From Gammaproteobacteria bacterium (lineage in GTDB: Bacteria; Pseudomonadota; Gammaproteobacteria; Ga0077536): a stretch of DNA of 7,534 nucleotides. This document shows positions 1 to 7,030 of the stretch, in pieces (within the stretch, counting starts at the first letter, position 1; each line of letters opens with the position of its first letter). A program made the translations under genes and the position numbers. The notes under the pieces were generated by a model. It saw only the letters and a list, made by a program, of their open reading frames with translations. It was not told the origin of the DNA and searched no databases. The DNA lies in the NCBI GenBank assembly GCA_024234975.1, contig JACKNH010000003.1, positions 1-7,534 on the forward strand. The letters are read 5' to 3'.

Positions 1-2777
1 TTGCCATCGACATCGTGCATCAGCGGGTCATAGCAAAGGATGTCGGTATCCAGCGTCACGCCACACCGGGAGGCAAAGGCCATTTCGCAGACCGTCGCCA
101 ACAGGCCGCCATCTCCCCGGTCGTGGTAGGCCAGCATCAATCCGGCGGCATTGAGTTGCTGGATGGCATTGAAGAATGCCACCAGACGCGCGGGTTCTTC
201 GACATCCGGCGCCTCGCTGCCGGTGGCGTTATAGACCTGCGCCAATGCCGAGCCCCCGAGGCGATTCCTGCCCTTGGCCACGTCGATCAGAATCAGCTCG
301 GTTTCACCCTGATCCAGCTTGAGCAGCGGCGTTGCGGTACGGCGCGCATCGCGTACGGCGGCGAAGGCCGTGACGATCAGCGACAGTGGGGAAACCACCT
401 GCTTTTTCTCGCCGGCTTCTTCCCAGGCGGTTCGCATCGACAGCGAATCCTTGCCCACCGGAATCGATACACCAATGGACTGGCAGAGGTCGGATACCGC
501 GCGCACGGTATCGAACAGGCGGGCATCCTCCCCTGCCGTTCCGGCCGCAGCCATCCAGTTGGCCGAGAGCTTGACCTGCGTCAGTGCACCGATATTGGCA
601 GCAGCAATATTGGTCAGCGATTCTCCAACCGCCATACGACCCGAGGCTGCAGCATCGACCAGCGCCAGCGGTGTCCGCTCGCCCATGGCAAAAGCCTCGC
701 CCTGATAACCGGTAAAGCCCATCAAGGTGACCGCGACATCGGCCACCGGCACCTGCCATGGCCCGACCATCTGGTCGCGTGCGGTCAGGCCGCCAACGCT
801 GCGATCCCCGATCGAGATCAGGAAGGTCTTGTCGGCAACGGCCGGCAGGCGCAGCACGCGATAGGCCGCATCCTTCAATTCGGCAATGGCGGTATCAAAG
901 GGGATCAGTGGCTGTTCGGCATGGGTCACGTCGCGCGTCATGCGCGGCGGCTTGCCGAGCAGCGCTTCCATTTCCATATCGACCGGGTTCACCCCGAAGT
1001 GGCGGTCGGCAACGGTCAGATGACCGTCGTTGGTGGTTTCGCCAACGACGGCAAACGGGCAGCGCTCACGGACACAGATCGCCCGGAACTCTTCCAGCCG
1101 GTCTGCCGGAATCGCCAGCACGTAGCGTTCCTGAGCCTCATTGCACCAGATTTCAGCCGGCGACATGCCCGGTTCTTCGATCTTGATTTCGCGCAGTTCG
1201 AAACGGGCACCGCAACCGGCGCCATGCGCCAGCTCGGGGAAAGCATTGGATAGGCCGCCGGCACCGACGTCATGCGCCGAAAGGATGGGATTCCGTTCAC
1301 CCATCTGCCAACAACGATCGATCACCTCCTGCGCACGCCGCTGGATCTCCGGATTGCCGCGCTGCACCGAGGCAAAGTCGAGGTCTTCGGTATTGGTGCC
1401 GGTGGTCATCGACGAAGCCGCGCCGCCGCCGAGGCCGATCAGCATGCCCGGGCCGCCGAGTTGCACCAGCAGCGTACCGGCCGGGAAGACATCGACCTTG
1501 AATGATTGCTCGGCCTGGATGTTGCCGACCCCGCCGGCAATCATGATCGGCTTGTGGTAGCCGCGTACCGTATCCCCCACCGCCTGTTCATAGGTGCGGA
1601 AGTAGCCGGTCAGGTTTGGCCGGCCGAATTCGTTATTGAACGCTGCAGCACCAATCGGGCCTTCGAGCATGATGTCGAGCGCGCTGGCGATCCGTGACGG
1701 GCGGCCGACAGCGCCGGCTGCAGCTGCGGTCTCCCAGGGCTGCTCGGCATCGGGAATATTCAGGTTGGAAACGGTAAAGCCGCACAGCCCGGCTTTTGGC
1801 TTGGAGCCACGGCCGGTGGCCCCTTCATCACGAATCTCGCCACCGGAGCCGGTTGCGGCACCGGGAAACGGAGAGATTGCCGTCGGATGATTGTGCGTTT
1901 CAACCTTGGCCAGAATGTGGGTGGTTTCCTCGCGATAGGTGTAACGGCCGTCGGCATCGGTATAGAAACGCGGTACCGTTACCCCTTCGATGATCGAGGC
2001 ATTGTCGGCGTAGGCGACCACCGTGCCCTCCGGGTGCGCCTTGTGCGTTTCCCGGATCATGCCGAACAGGGTTTCAGCCCGCGCTTCGCCGTCAATGACC
2101 CAGGAGGCGTTGAAAATCTTGTGCCGGCAATGCTCGGAGTTGGCCTGCGCAAACATCATCAACTCGACGTCGGTTGGATTACGCTTGATCCTGCCAAAGC
2201 AGTCGACCAGGTAATCGATCTCGTCTTCCGAAAGCGCCAGTCCCAGCCGGCCATTGGCCTCGACCAGTGCTGCCCGGCCACCGGCCAGCACATCGACGCT
2301 GGACAAGGGCTTCGGTTCGAAATGGCGGAACAACTGGGCAGTATCGTCAAACTCCTCCATCACCGATTCGGTCATGCGGTCATGCAGCAAGCCGCCAATA
2401 CGCTTGCAGTCCTCGGCCGACAGGTTTTTTCCATGCACCCGATAGGCAATGCCGCGCTCGATCCGCTCGACGCTGTCGAGGCCGCAGTTCCAGGCGATAT
2501 CGGTTGCCTTGGATGACCAGGGGGAAATGGTGCCGATCCGCGGTGTCACCAGAAACAGGTTGCCGCTGGCTGCCGGATCTTCCGGGCGCGCTTCAAGGAG
2601 CGCGGCCAGGGCTTCTTGCGCATCACAGGCCAGATTGTCGCGAATGGCCACAAAGTGCCAGAACTCGGCATCAATGCTGCTGACACCGGGAACAGCAGCA
2701 ACGAGGCTCTTCTTGAGACGCTGCAGACGAAAAGCGGAAAAGGCTGGGGCGCCGCGGAGAAAAATAATGTGGGTCAT
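1..2777 (-). CDS. purL: Phosphoribosylformylglycinamidine synthase (FGAM synthase), large single-chain type; C-terminus cut by the window edge
   Basis: Cytoplasmic enzyme of de novo purine synthesis. It converts FGAR, ATP and glutamine to FGAM, glutamate, ADP and phosphate. I translated the minus strand from ATG 2775-2777; it stays open to the left edge, about 925 codons of the roughly 1,300 expected for this proteobacterial form. Visible landmarks are SPWSSKATD near residue 85 (PurS-like N-terminal part), SEHCRHK ending at 220 (linker), KVETHNHP at 291-298 followed by the Gly-rich ATGSGGEIRDEG (first AIRS/ATP-site domain), GDRSVGGLTARDQM at 657-670, VGKDSLSMR at 774-782 and YHDRGDGG at 884-891 (second AIRS half). 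The glutamine amidotransferase domain with its Cys-His-Glu triad would lie outside the window. No frameshift or missing motif was seen. The start matches the family's usual N-terminus (LRG-PAFSAFRL), although no good Shine-Dalgarno precedes it. Long open frames on the opposite strand here are GC-rich shadows. Confidence 0.98.
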   Translation of the reverse strand, partial: MTHIIFLRGAPAFSAFRLQRLKKSLVAAVPGVSSIDAEFWHFVAIRDNLACDAQEALAALLEARPEDPAASGNLFLVTPRIGTISPWSSKATDIAWNCGLDSVERIERGIAYRVHGKNLSAEDCKRIGGLLHDRMTESVMEEFDDTAQLFRHFEPKPLSSVDVLAGGRAALVEANGRLGLALSEDEIDYLVDCFGRIKRNPTDVELMMFAQANSEHCRHKIFNASWVIDGEARAETLFGMIRETHKAHPEGTVVAYADNASIIEGVTVPRFYTDADGRYTYREETTHILAKVETHNHPTAISPFPGAATGSGGEIRDEGATGRGSKPKAGLCGFTVSNLNIPDAEQPWETAAAAGAVGRPSRIASALDIMLEGPIGAAAFNNEFGRPNLTGYFRTYEQAVGDTVRGYHKPIMIAGGVGNIQAEQSFKVDVFPAGTLLVQLGGPGMLIGLGGGAASSMTTGTNTEDLDFASVQRGNPEIQRRAQEVIDRCWQMGERNPILSAHDVGAGGLSNAFPELAHGAGCGARFELREIKIEEPGMSPAEIWCNEAQERYVLAIPADRLEEFRAICVRERCPFAVVGETTNDGHLTVADRHFGVNPVDMEMEALLGKPPRMTRDVTHAEQPLIPFDTAIAELKDAAYRVLRLPAVADKTFLISIGDRSVGGLTARDQMVGPWQVPVADVAVTLMGFTGYQGEAFAMGERTPLALVDAAASGRMAVGESLTNIAAANIGALTQVKLSANWMAAAGTAGEDARLFDTVRAVSDLCQSIGVSIPVGKDSLSMRTAWEEAGEKKQVVSPLSLIVTAFAAVRDARRTATPLLKLDQGETELILIDVAKGRNRLGGSALAQVYNATGSEAPDVEEPARLVAFFNAIQQLNAAGLMLAYHDRGDGGLLATVCEMAFASRCGVTLDTDILCYDPLMHDVDG

Positions 2778-2821
2778 GGCGGAAGAAAGAAGGTGGAGCC
2801 TGAGGAAACAGCGAGGCTGGA

Positions 2822-2827
2822 ATTATA
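2822..2827 (-). promoter_or_regulatory. Probable -10 element of the purL promoter (TATAAT)
   Basis: On the minus strand the sequence GGCTATAATTCC carries a perfect sigma-70 -10 hexamer 45 nt upstream of the purL ATG. Transcription would start near 2815, giving a leader of about 37 nt. At 16-18 nt spacing the -35 position reads GC-rich (around GGCCGA) and does not resemble TTGACA, so the promoter may be weak or need an activator. No PurR-like operator was recognised. The call rests on sequence match and position only. Confidence 0.5.
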
Positions 2828-2900
2828 GCCGAGAGCGCCCTGCTTCGGCCGGCAGAATCCACTGATTACACAACGGAATCCGGCAAAACCACGACCGGTT

Positions 2901-4403
2901 TCAATCCTTGCCGCGCACCATGACCCGGTTCCTGCCGGCCGCCTTGGCGGCATACAACGCCATATCGGTACGTGCCAGGAGCACATCGACCGTATCGTCG
3001 GTATCAAGGAGCTCGGTCACTCCAACGCTGGTGGTGAAACGAACCACGCCCAATTCGGTATTGATGGCAATTCTGGCCACGGCCTCGCGAATCCGTTCAG
3101 CCACCACACCTGCCTGTTCCACCGAAGTATTCGGCAAGGCCACACCAAACTCTTCCCCCCCCAGACGCCCGAAGACATCCATGTCACGCAGGCAGCCGCT
3201 GGCAGCCTTGGCAAAGGAGGTCAGTGCCGCATCACCGGCGGCATGGCCATAACCGTCGTTGATCTGCTTGAAGAAATCGAGATCCAGCACCATCAGCGAC
3301 AAGGGAGCCTGATAGCGTCGGGAACGCACGAACTCACGGTACAGATGGGAGAGAAAATGATGCCGGTTATTCACCCCGGTCATCGGGTCAACTGTTGCCA
3401 GATGATGCAATTCAGCGGTGCGCTCGGCCAGTTCGCCCAGCAAGCGACTCAGGCGCCAGGCACTGAACAGGCTACCCGCGGAAACACAGAGCGCCAGTAG
3501 AACAATCAACTGTACCTGTCGCCGCCAGGCTTCCAGGACATCGTCAGCCGCGGCAGACACCACCGTCAGCAACGGAAAATCGCTCATCGCCGAATAGGCG
3601 ATGTATTTTTCCATGGCATCGGTTGCCGTGCTGTCGAGCTTGGCAAACCCACGATCGCGCAAGGGCAGAAACTCACGATACAGCTGCCCCCCCACCAGCG
3701 ATTTGCCGATCAGGCGGTCGTCGTGAGGCGCCCGCGCCAACAGCACACCATCCCGGCGCAGCAGAACAATCGCGCCATTGGGGCGCAAACGCTCTTCTTC
3801 GTACAAGGCCAGCAGGGATGGCAATTCGATGACCGCAATGATTGCTGTTACATCCTTGCCTGCTTGGCTCAGACGGCGCACCACCGGAATTTCCAGCAGG
3901 CCGTCCGCGGCCAGGCTGACCGGCTTGCCGATATGAAGTTGGATGCCGTCACCGGTCATTGCTGCACGAAAATACTCGGTATCGCCAACGGCTGCCTGCA
4001 TGGTATCCCTGGCTCCCGCAACCGACCGAACCTGCCCCCGGTCATCAGCCAGCAGAATCCTGATGGCCCCGCCAGTGCGTGAGCGAAAACCCTCAATCAG
4101 GTTCAGGAAACGTCGATCAGTCCACGGATCCGCGTTGGCATGGTCGACAACCCACTGGTCGGCAGCTCCGAGAAAGACATCGACCATCTTGAACAGGCGG
4201 CGTGTCTGCTCTTCGACGGCATGATTCATCCGCTGCAGCACCTGCCCGGTCGAATCAATGGCTTCCTGTCGCGCACTGACCGCCCAGTAAGCAACGAACA
4301 ACCAGACAACAACCAGAAAAACTGCAGTGAGAAATACGACAAGGCGCCGGGCATGCGCCGCGCCAACAGGTTTGCCGATAGCAACAGGAATGGAATCGCT
4401 CAT
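2901..4403 (-). CDS. Membrane-bound diguanylate cyclase with periplasmic Cache-like sensor region and GGEEF domain
   Basis: Makes the second messenger c-di-GMP from two GTP at the inner membrane. The 500-aa protein has a short cytoplasmic N-terminus, a first membrane helix at about 20-41, a periplasmic region of about 250 residues, a second helix at about 298-318, and then a GGDEF domain. The periplasmic part has the size and position of a double-Cache (PDC) ligand sensor, as in the DGCs of this layout; that label comes from pattern, not a profile search. No HAMP is seen: a short helical linker (about 319-335) leads straight into ATVDPMTGVNNRHHF. The catalytic signature is GGEEF at 415-419, with the metal/nucleotide segment DLDFFKQIND at 374-383. 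The inhibitory site RxxD (RDMD, 406-409) sits exactly five residues before it, so product inhibition should be intact. There is no EAL domain. The start at 4403 gives a sensible charged N-terminus before the helix but lacks a clear Shine-Dalgarno. The sensed ligand cannot be read from sequence. The gene lies 123 nt upstream of purL on the same strand. Confidence 0.95.
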   Translation of the reverse strand: MSDSIPVAIGKPVGAAHARRLVVFLTAVFLVVVWLFVAYWAVSARQEAIDSTGQVLQRMNHAVEEQTRRLFKMVDVFLGAADQWVVDHANADPWTDRRFLNLIEGFRSRTGGAIRILLADDRGQVRSVAGARDTMQAAVGDTEYFRAAMTGDGIQLHIGKPVSLAADGLLEIPVVRRLSQAGKDVTAIIAVIELPSLLALYEEERLRPNGAIVLLRRDGVLLARAPHDDRLIGKSLVGGQLYREFLPLRDRGFAKLDSTATDAMEKYIAYSAMSDFPLLTVVSAAADDVLEAWRRQVQLIVLLALCVSAGSLFSAWRLSRLLGELAERTAELHHLATVDPMTGVNNRHHFLSHLYREFVRSRRYQAPLSLMVLDLDFFKQINDGYGHAAGDAALTSFAKAASGCLRDMDVFGRLGGEEFGVALPNTSVEQAGVVAERIREAVARIAINTELGVVRFTTSVGVTELLDTDDTVDVLLARTDMALYAAKAAGRNRVMVRGKD

Positions 4404-4553
4404 ATTGCAATTCTATCTTGAATCGACCACAACCCTATGCCTCAAGCATCATGACCCGATAGCCAACAGACCCACCGAAGGGTTTGCCGGGAATCGGATA
4501 TCGAGCCACGCACCATCTGCGCGATAATGTCGTTTTCCGTAAAGGGCAGAAAA
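4404..4553. other. Divergent intergenic region between the diguanylate cyclase and the ybbN-like gene
   Basis: This 150-nt gap must hold the 5' control signals for both flanking genes, which point away from each other. On the plus strand there is a reasonable -10 (GATAAT, 4523-4528). On the minus strand the best -10-like hexamer is TAGAAT (4410-4415), so close to the cyclase ATG that its transcript would be almost leaderless; I do not treat it as established. A weak nested dyad is present: CCGAT and ATCGG flank ACCC-N6-GGGT around 4457-4498. Its arms are too short to call an operator. Confidence 0.5.
4523..4528 (+). promoter_or_regulatory. Possible -10 element (GATAAT) for the ybbN-deacetylase operon
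   Basis: GATAAT matches the sigma-70 -10 consensus at five of six positions and would start transcription near 4535, about 19 nt before the chosen ATG at 4554. No TTGACA-like -35 is present at normal spacing. If this is the real -10, the upstream in-frame ATG at 4527 falls inside the promoter and cannot be the start codon. Confidence 0.35.
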
Positions 4554-5411
4554 ATGAGTATGTTTTCCGTGGATGTCGGCCTCGACAATTTTGAAACCCA
4601 TGTCTTGCAGGCCTCCGGTAAGGTGCCTGTCGTTGTCGATTTCTGGGCGCCCTGGTGCCAGCCCTGCCAGACGCTCAAACCGATGCTTGAGAAACTGGCC
4701 GAGGAATATGGTGGCCGTTTCATTCTGGCCAAGGTCAATGCAGACGAAAACCCGGAGATCGCGCGCCAGTTCGGTGTACGAAACCTGCCGACGGTCAAGG
4801 TTGTTTTCAATGGCGGGATCGTCGATGAGTTTACCGGTGCGCTGCCGGAAGGCGAATTGCGTGCCTTCATCGACCGCCTGACGCCTTCGCCTGCTGAACC
4901 GATGCGCGAGGAAGCAGCGGCCCTCTTGGCCGAAGGCAAACAGGAAGAAGCCCTGGCCTGCCTGGTTCAGGCCAGCCAGCTCGACCCGAGTAACGAGGCC
5001 GTACGACTGGATGGCATCGAAATCCTGCTTGACCTGAATCGACACGACGAAGCGGCCACCCTGCTTGGCAGCGATTTCACCAAGCTGGCCGACCGCGCCC
5101 AGGCCCTGCGGACACGGCTCGCCATGAGCAGCCAAAGCGCTCAGGTAGACACTGAAGCACTGGATGCCCGCCTGCTGGCCAACCCCGACGATCATGCAGC
5201 GCGCCTGGAACGGTCGCAGGCACTGGCCGCCGGTAACCGCTACCGGGAAGCCTTCGAGGATGCAATGGAGGTCGTGCGCCGGGATCGTTTCTTTGATGAA
5301 GGTGCTGGCCGCAAGGCAATGCTGAAGCTGTTCGAAATGCTTTCCGGCAGCGAACAGTACGATGATCTGGTACGTGAATACCGACGGGCATTGTCTGCGG
5401 CGCTGAACTGA
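4554..5411 (+). CDS. ybbN: Thioredoxin-TPR chaperedoxin, YbbN/CnoX family, with a CQPC active site
   Basis: Cytoplasmic co-chaperone-like protein. Family members bind unfolding or oxidised substrates and pass them to DnaK or GroEL; E. coli CnoX is the reference. From the chosen start the product is 285 aa. Residues 1-111 form a thioredoxin fold: VVVDFWAPWCQPCQTLKP carries the CxxC pair at Cys35 and Cys38, and the cis-proline is Pro79 in RNLPTV. Residues about 117-285 are a helical TPR-like domain with EEALACLVQASQLDP as the clearest repeat, ending in the family-typical RKAMLKLFEML...YRRALSAAL. The ATG at 4554 was preferred to the in-frame ATG at 4527 because AAAGGG (4541-4546) sits at good spacing before it, family members begin just before the NFE motif, and 4527 overlaps the likely -10. 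Cys-Gln-Pro-Cys is unlike the usual Cys-Gly-Pro-Cys, and differs from E. coli CnoX, which lacks the CxxC pair. Reductase activity is possible but not shown. The deacetylase-like gene follows after 16 nt. Confidence 0.93.
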   Translation: MSMFSVDVGLDNFETHVLQASGKVPVVVDFWAPWCQPCQTLKPMLEKLAEEYGGRFILAKVNADENPEIARQFGVRNLPTVKVVFNGGIVDEFTGALPEGELRAFIDRLTPSPAEPMREEAAALLAEGKQEEALACLVQASQLDPSNEAVRLDGIEILLDLNRHDEAATLLGSDFTKLADRAQALRTRLAMSSQSAQVDTEALDARLLANPDDHAARLERSQALAAGNRYREAFEDAMEVVRRDRFFDEGAGRKAMLKLFEMLSGSEQYDDLVREYRRALSAALN

Positions 5412-5427
5412 GCCCCAGTGCAAGTAC

Positions 5428-6330
5428 GTGAAACTTTTCTACACGGACATCTTTGTTCTGCCGCTGCCACCCGGCCACCGTTTCCCGATGGAGAAGTATT
5501 CACGCCTGCGCCAGTGCCTGCTGGACAGCGGCGAATTTGTGGCGGCAGACATGCAGCCACCGCCGCCGGCCAGCATGGAAGAACTGCAACGGGCGCATGA
5601 TCCGGCCTATATCCAGCGAGTTTGCGACGGCACGCTGAGCAGCAACGAACAAAAACGCATCGGCTTTCCGTGGAGCCCGGGCATGGTCGAGCGCTCCCTG
5701 CGTTCGGCAGGTGCCACGCTGGCCGCCTGCCGAACGGCACTGGCCGAAGGCTGTTCAGCCAACCTGGCTGGCGGCACGCACCACGCCCACGCCGACCGTG
5801 GCGAAGGTTTCTGCATTTTCAACGATGCGGCAGTGGCGGCGCGTGCAATGCAGGCGGAAGGGCATGTCGAGCGGGTCGCCATCATCGATTGCGATGTGCA
5901 TCAGGGCAACGGCACTGCCGCCATCCTGAAGGGAGATGACAGCATCTTTACCTTCTCGATCCACGGCGCACGCAATTTCCCGTTCGACAAGGAAGCCAGC
6001 GATCTGGACATTGAGCTACCCGACGGCGCTGAAGATACCGCCTATCTTGCCGCGCTGGATGCCGGGCTGGATCAGATGTTCCGCAGCATCCAACCCGAAC
6101 TGGTGATCTATCTTGCCGGTGCCGACCCTTATACCGGCGACCGGCTGGGTCGCCTGAACATCAGCAAGGCTGGCTTGGCAGAACGAGACCGGCGAGTTCT
6201 GGGCCACTGCCGGCAACGCGGGATTCCGGTGGCCATCGCCATGGCCGGTGGTTACGCACAGCCCATAGACGACACGGTCGCCATTCATGCCACGACCGTG
6301 CTGACAGCAAAACAACTATTCTTTTCCTGA
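5428..6330 (+). CDS. Zinc-dependent deacetylase of the histone deacetylase/AcuC superfamily (class IV-like)
   Basis: Predicted cytoplasmic zinc hydrolase of the arginase-deacetylase fold, 300 aa, a normal length for single-domain bacterial members. Landmarks are the N-terminal LPLPPGHRFPMEKY (11-24), typical of the branch related to HDAC11/class IV; the His pair in GGTHHAHADRGEGFCIFND (His118 and His119); DCDVHQGNGT with metal ligands Asp156 and His158; the third metal ligand Asp233 in AGADPYTGDRLG; and the catalytic Tyr276 in MAGGY. All expected catalytic positions are present, so it should be active. The substrate (acetyl-lysine, acetylpolyamine or another acyl amide) cannot be told from sequence. 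The start is GTG at 5428, chosen because the product then begins MKLFYTD as homologues do; there is no convincing Shine-Dalgarno, and translation may be helped by coupling to the upstream gene, whose stop ends 16 nt earlier. It ends 77 nt before a convergent gene. Confidence 0.93.
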   Translation: MKLFYTDIFVLPLPPGHRFPMEKYSRLRQCLLDSGEFVAADMQPPPPASMEELQRAHDPAYIQRVCDGTLSSNEQKRIGFPWSPGMVERSLRSAGATLAACRTALAEGCSANLAGGTHHAHADRGEGFCIFNDAAVAARAMQAEGHVERVAIIDCDVHQGNGTAAILKGDDSIFTFSIHGARNFPFDKEASDLDIELPDGAEDTAYLAALDAGLDQMFRSIQPELVIYLAGADPYTGDRLGRLNISKAGLAERDRRVLGHCRQRGIPVAIAMAGGYAQPIDDTVAIHATTVLTAKQLFFS

Positions 6331-6332
6331 AG

Positions 6333-6352
6333 CTTCAGCCAGAGCGCTGAAG
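6333..6352 (+). other. Perfect 7-bp stem-loop just after the deacetylase-like gene
   Basis: CTTCAGC (6333-6339) and GCTGAAG (6346-6352) are exact reverse complements around a 6-nt loop, starting 3 nt past the stop codon. No U-tract follows on either strand, so it is not a standard intrinsic terminator. It may protect the 3' end of the transcript or act together with the neighbouring hairpin. Confidence 0.4.
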
Positions 6353-6353
6353 A

Positions 6354-6383
6354 GGAGGGTCAGCGACAGGCCGCCGATCCTCC
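6354..6383. terminator. Long stem-loop between convergent genes; possible bidirectional transcript-end structure
   Basis: The arms 6354-6365 (GGAGGGTCAGCG) and 6372-6383 (CGCCGATCCTCC) pair at 11 of 12 positions in plus-strand RNA, counting one G-U, with one A-C mismatch and a 6-nt loop. In minus-strand RNA the mismatch and the wobble swap places, so it is about equally stable both ways. It begins one base after the 7-bp hairpin and lies between the stops of two converging genes, where a shared terminator is expected. No run of T follows in either direction, so intrinsic termination is uncertain. Confidence 0.4.
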
Positions 6384-6406
6384 CCGGCATTACAGCCTCA
6401 TATTGA

Positions 6407-7000
6407 TTACTTCTTGGCCGGCGTCACAGTAATTGCAGTCGCCTCGGCATACACACCTTCCACCTGATCACCCACCTTGATGGTGTCAAGCATGGCGATA
6501 TCCTTGACGTAGAGTTCCAGCGTACGACGCACGCCGCGCAGCGTCACGGTTTGCGCCTTGCGGTTTATGGCGACCACATCAGCCACCACCTCGATCGTCT
6601 TCTCGACCATGATGCCCGGCTTGTCACCCTGTTTGGCACGCGTTGTTTTCTGCTTGTCTACGCGCTGACGAATGCCGTCATTGGCCACTTTCCGCAGTTC
6701 CAGCGCCAGTGCCTGCGTATAGGTCGTCGTCACCAGATCGCCTACTTTGACCTGCTCCAGATTGCGGACGTCATCACCGGCATGAAATACCAGCTCGTTG
6801 CCATGCGGGCCAACGAGAATGACGGTGCGCGATTTCATATCGATCGACTTCACCTTTGCCTGCAATTGAATCGCCTCGATGATCGAGCCGCCGTCTTTCC
6901 CCTTCTCCATCAGCACGGCGGACTTCGGCTCGCTCTGGGCCATTGCCGTCACTGGGATAGCGAGGGCGCTGGCGACGAGAAGCATGGACAGTTTTTTCAT
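6407..7000 (-). CDS. Exported protein of unknown function with two tandem beta-rich repeat domains
   Basis: I do not recognise a named family. The 197-aa product starts with a clear Sec signal peptide (KK, hydrophobic core, cleavage likely after AMA at residue 21), so the mature protein is probably periplasmic. It contains an internal duplication. Residues about 43-101 (AKVKSIDMKSRTVILVG ... VKVGDLVTTTYTQALALEL) align with about 135-192 (ADVVAINRKAQTVTLRG ... IKVGDQVEGVYAEATAITV). Each copy has short beta-strand patterns ending in a shared KVGD-V motif, resembling a small beta-barrel/OB-like or CusF-like fold. A basic linker (about 103-128, rich in Lys, Arg and Gln) joins them. There are no cysteines and no lipobox. 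A good Shine-Dalgarno (AGAAGGA) lies 7 nt before the ATG. The start is 30 nt after the stop of the 128-aa gene upstream, so the two are probably in one operon. The beta-fold suggestion comes from sequence texture only. Confidence 0.85.
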   Translation of the reverse strand: MKKLSMLLVASALAIPVTAMAQSEPKSAVLMEKGKDGGSIIEAIQLQAKVKSIDMKSRTVILVGPHGNELVFHAGDDVRNLEQVKVGDLVTTTYTQALALELRKVANDGIRQRVDKQKTTRAKQGDKPGIMVEKTIEVVADVVAINRKAQTVTLRGVRRTLELYVKDIAMLDTIKVGDQVEGVYAEATAITVTPAKK

Positions 7001-7006
7001 TTACAT

Positions 7007-7013
7007 TTCCTTC
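7007..7013 (-). promoter_or_regulatory. Ribosome binding site of the two-repeat exported protein
   Basis: Minus-strand AGAAGGA followed by a short AT-rich spacer before the ATG at 7000. It is the strongest Shine-Dalgarno in the window and fixes this start, which also coincides with the signal peptide. The purL, cyclase and deacetylase-like genes have no comparable site. Confidence 0.7.
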
Positions 7014-7030
7014 TGTTGGTAAAAATGGCG

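Noticed and set aside
15..1253. 412-codon open frame on the plus strand opposite purL, plus several shorter ones up to about 2865
   Set aside because: They lie antisense to a complete, motif-rich purL reading frame. Their translations are low-complexity in style (rich in Arg, His, Gln, Gly) with no recognisable domain, as expected for shadows in GC-rich DNA.
2885..2902. Possible intrinsic terminator after the cyclase (AAACC/GGTTT hairpin with TTTT on the minus strand)
   Set aside because: The stem has only five to six mainly A-U pairs and the T-run is part of the stem, so it is too weak to call.
4527..4553. Upstream in-frame ATG of the ybbN-like gene, adding nine residues
   Set aside because: It overlaps the likely -10 GATAAT and has no ribosome site. 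The ATG at 4554 has one and matches the usual family N-terminus.
4449..5423. 324-codon minus-strand open frame opposite the ybbN-like gene
   Set aside because: The plus-strand frame carries the thioredoxin active site, cis-proline and TPR-like end. The antisense product has no family features.
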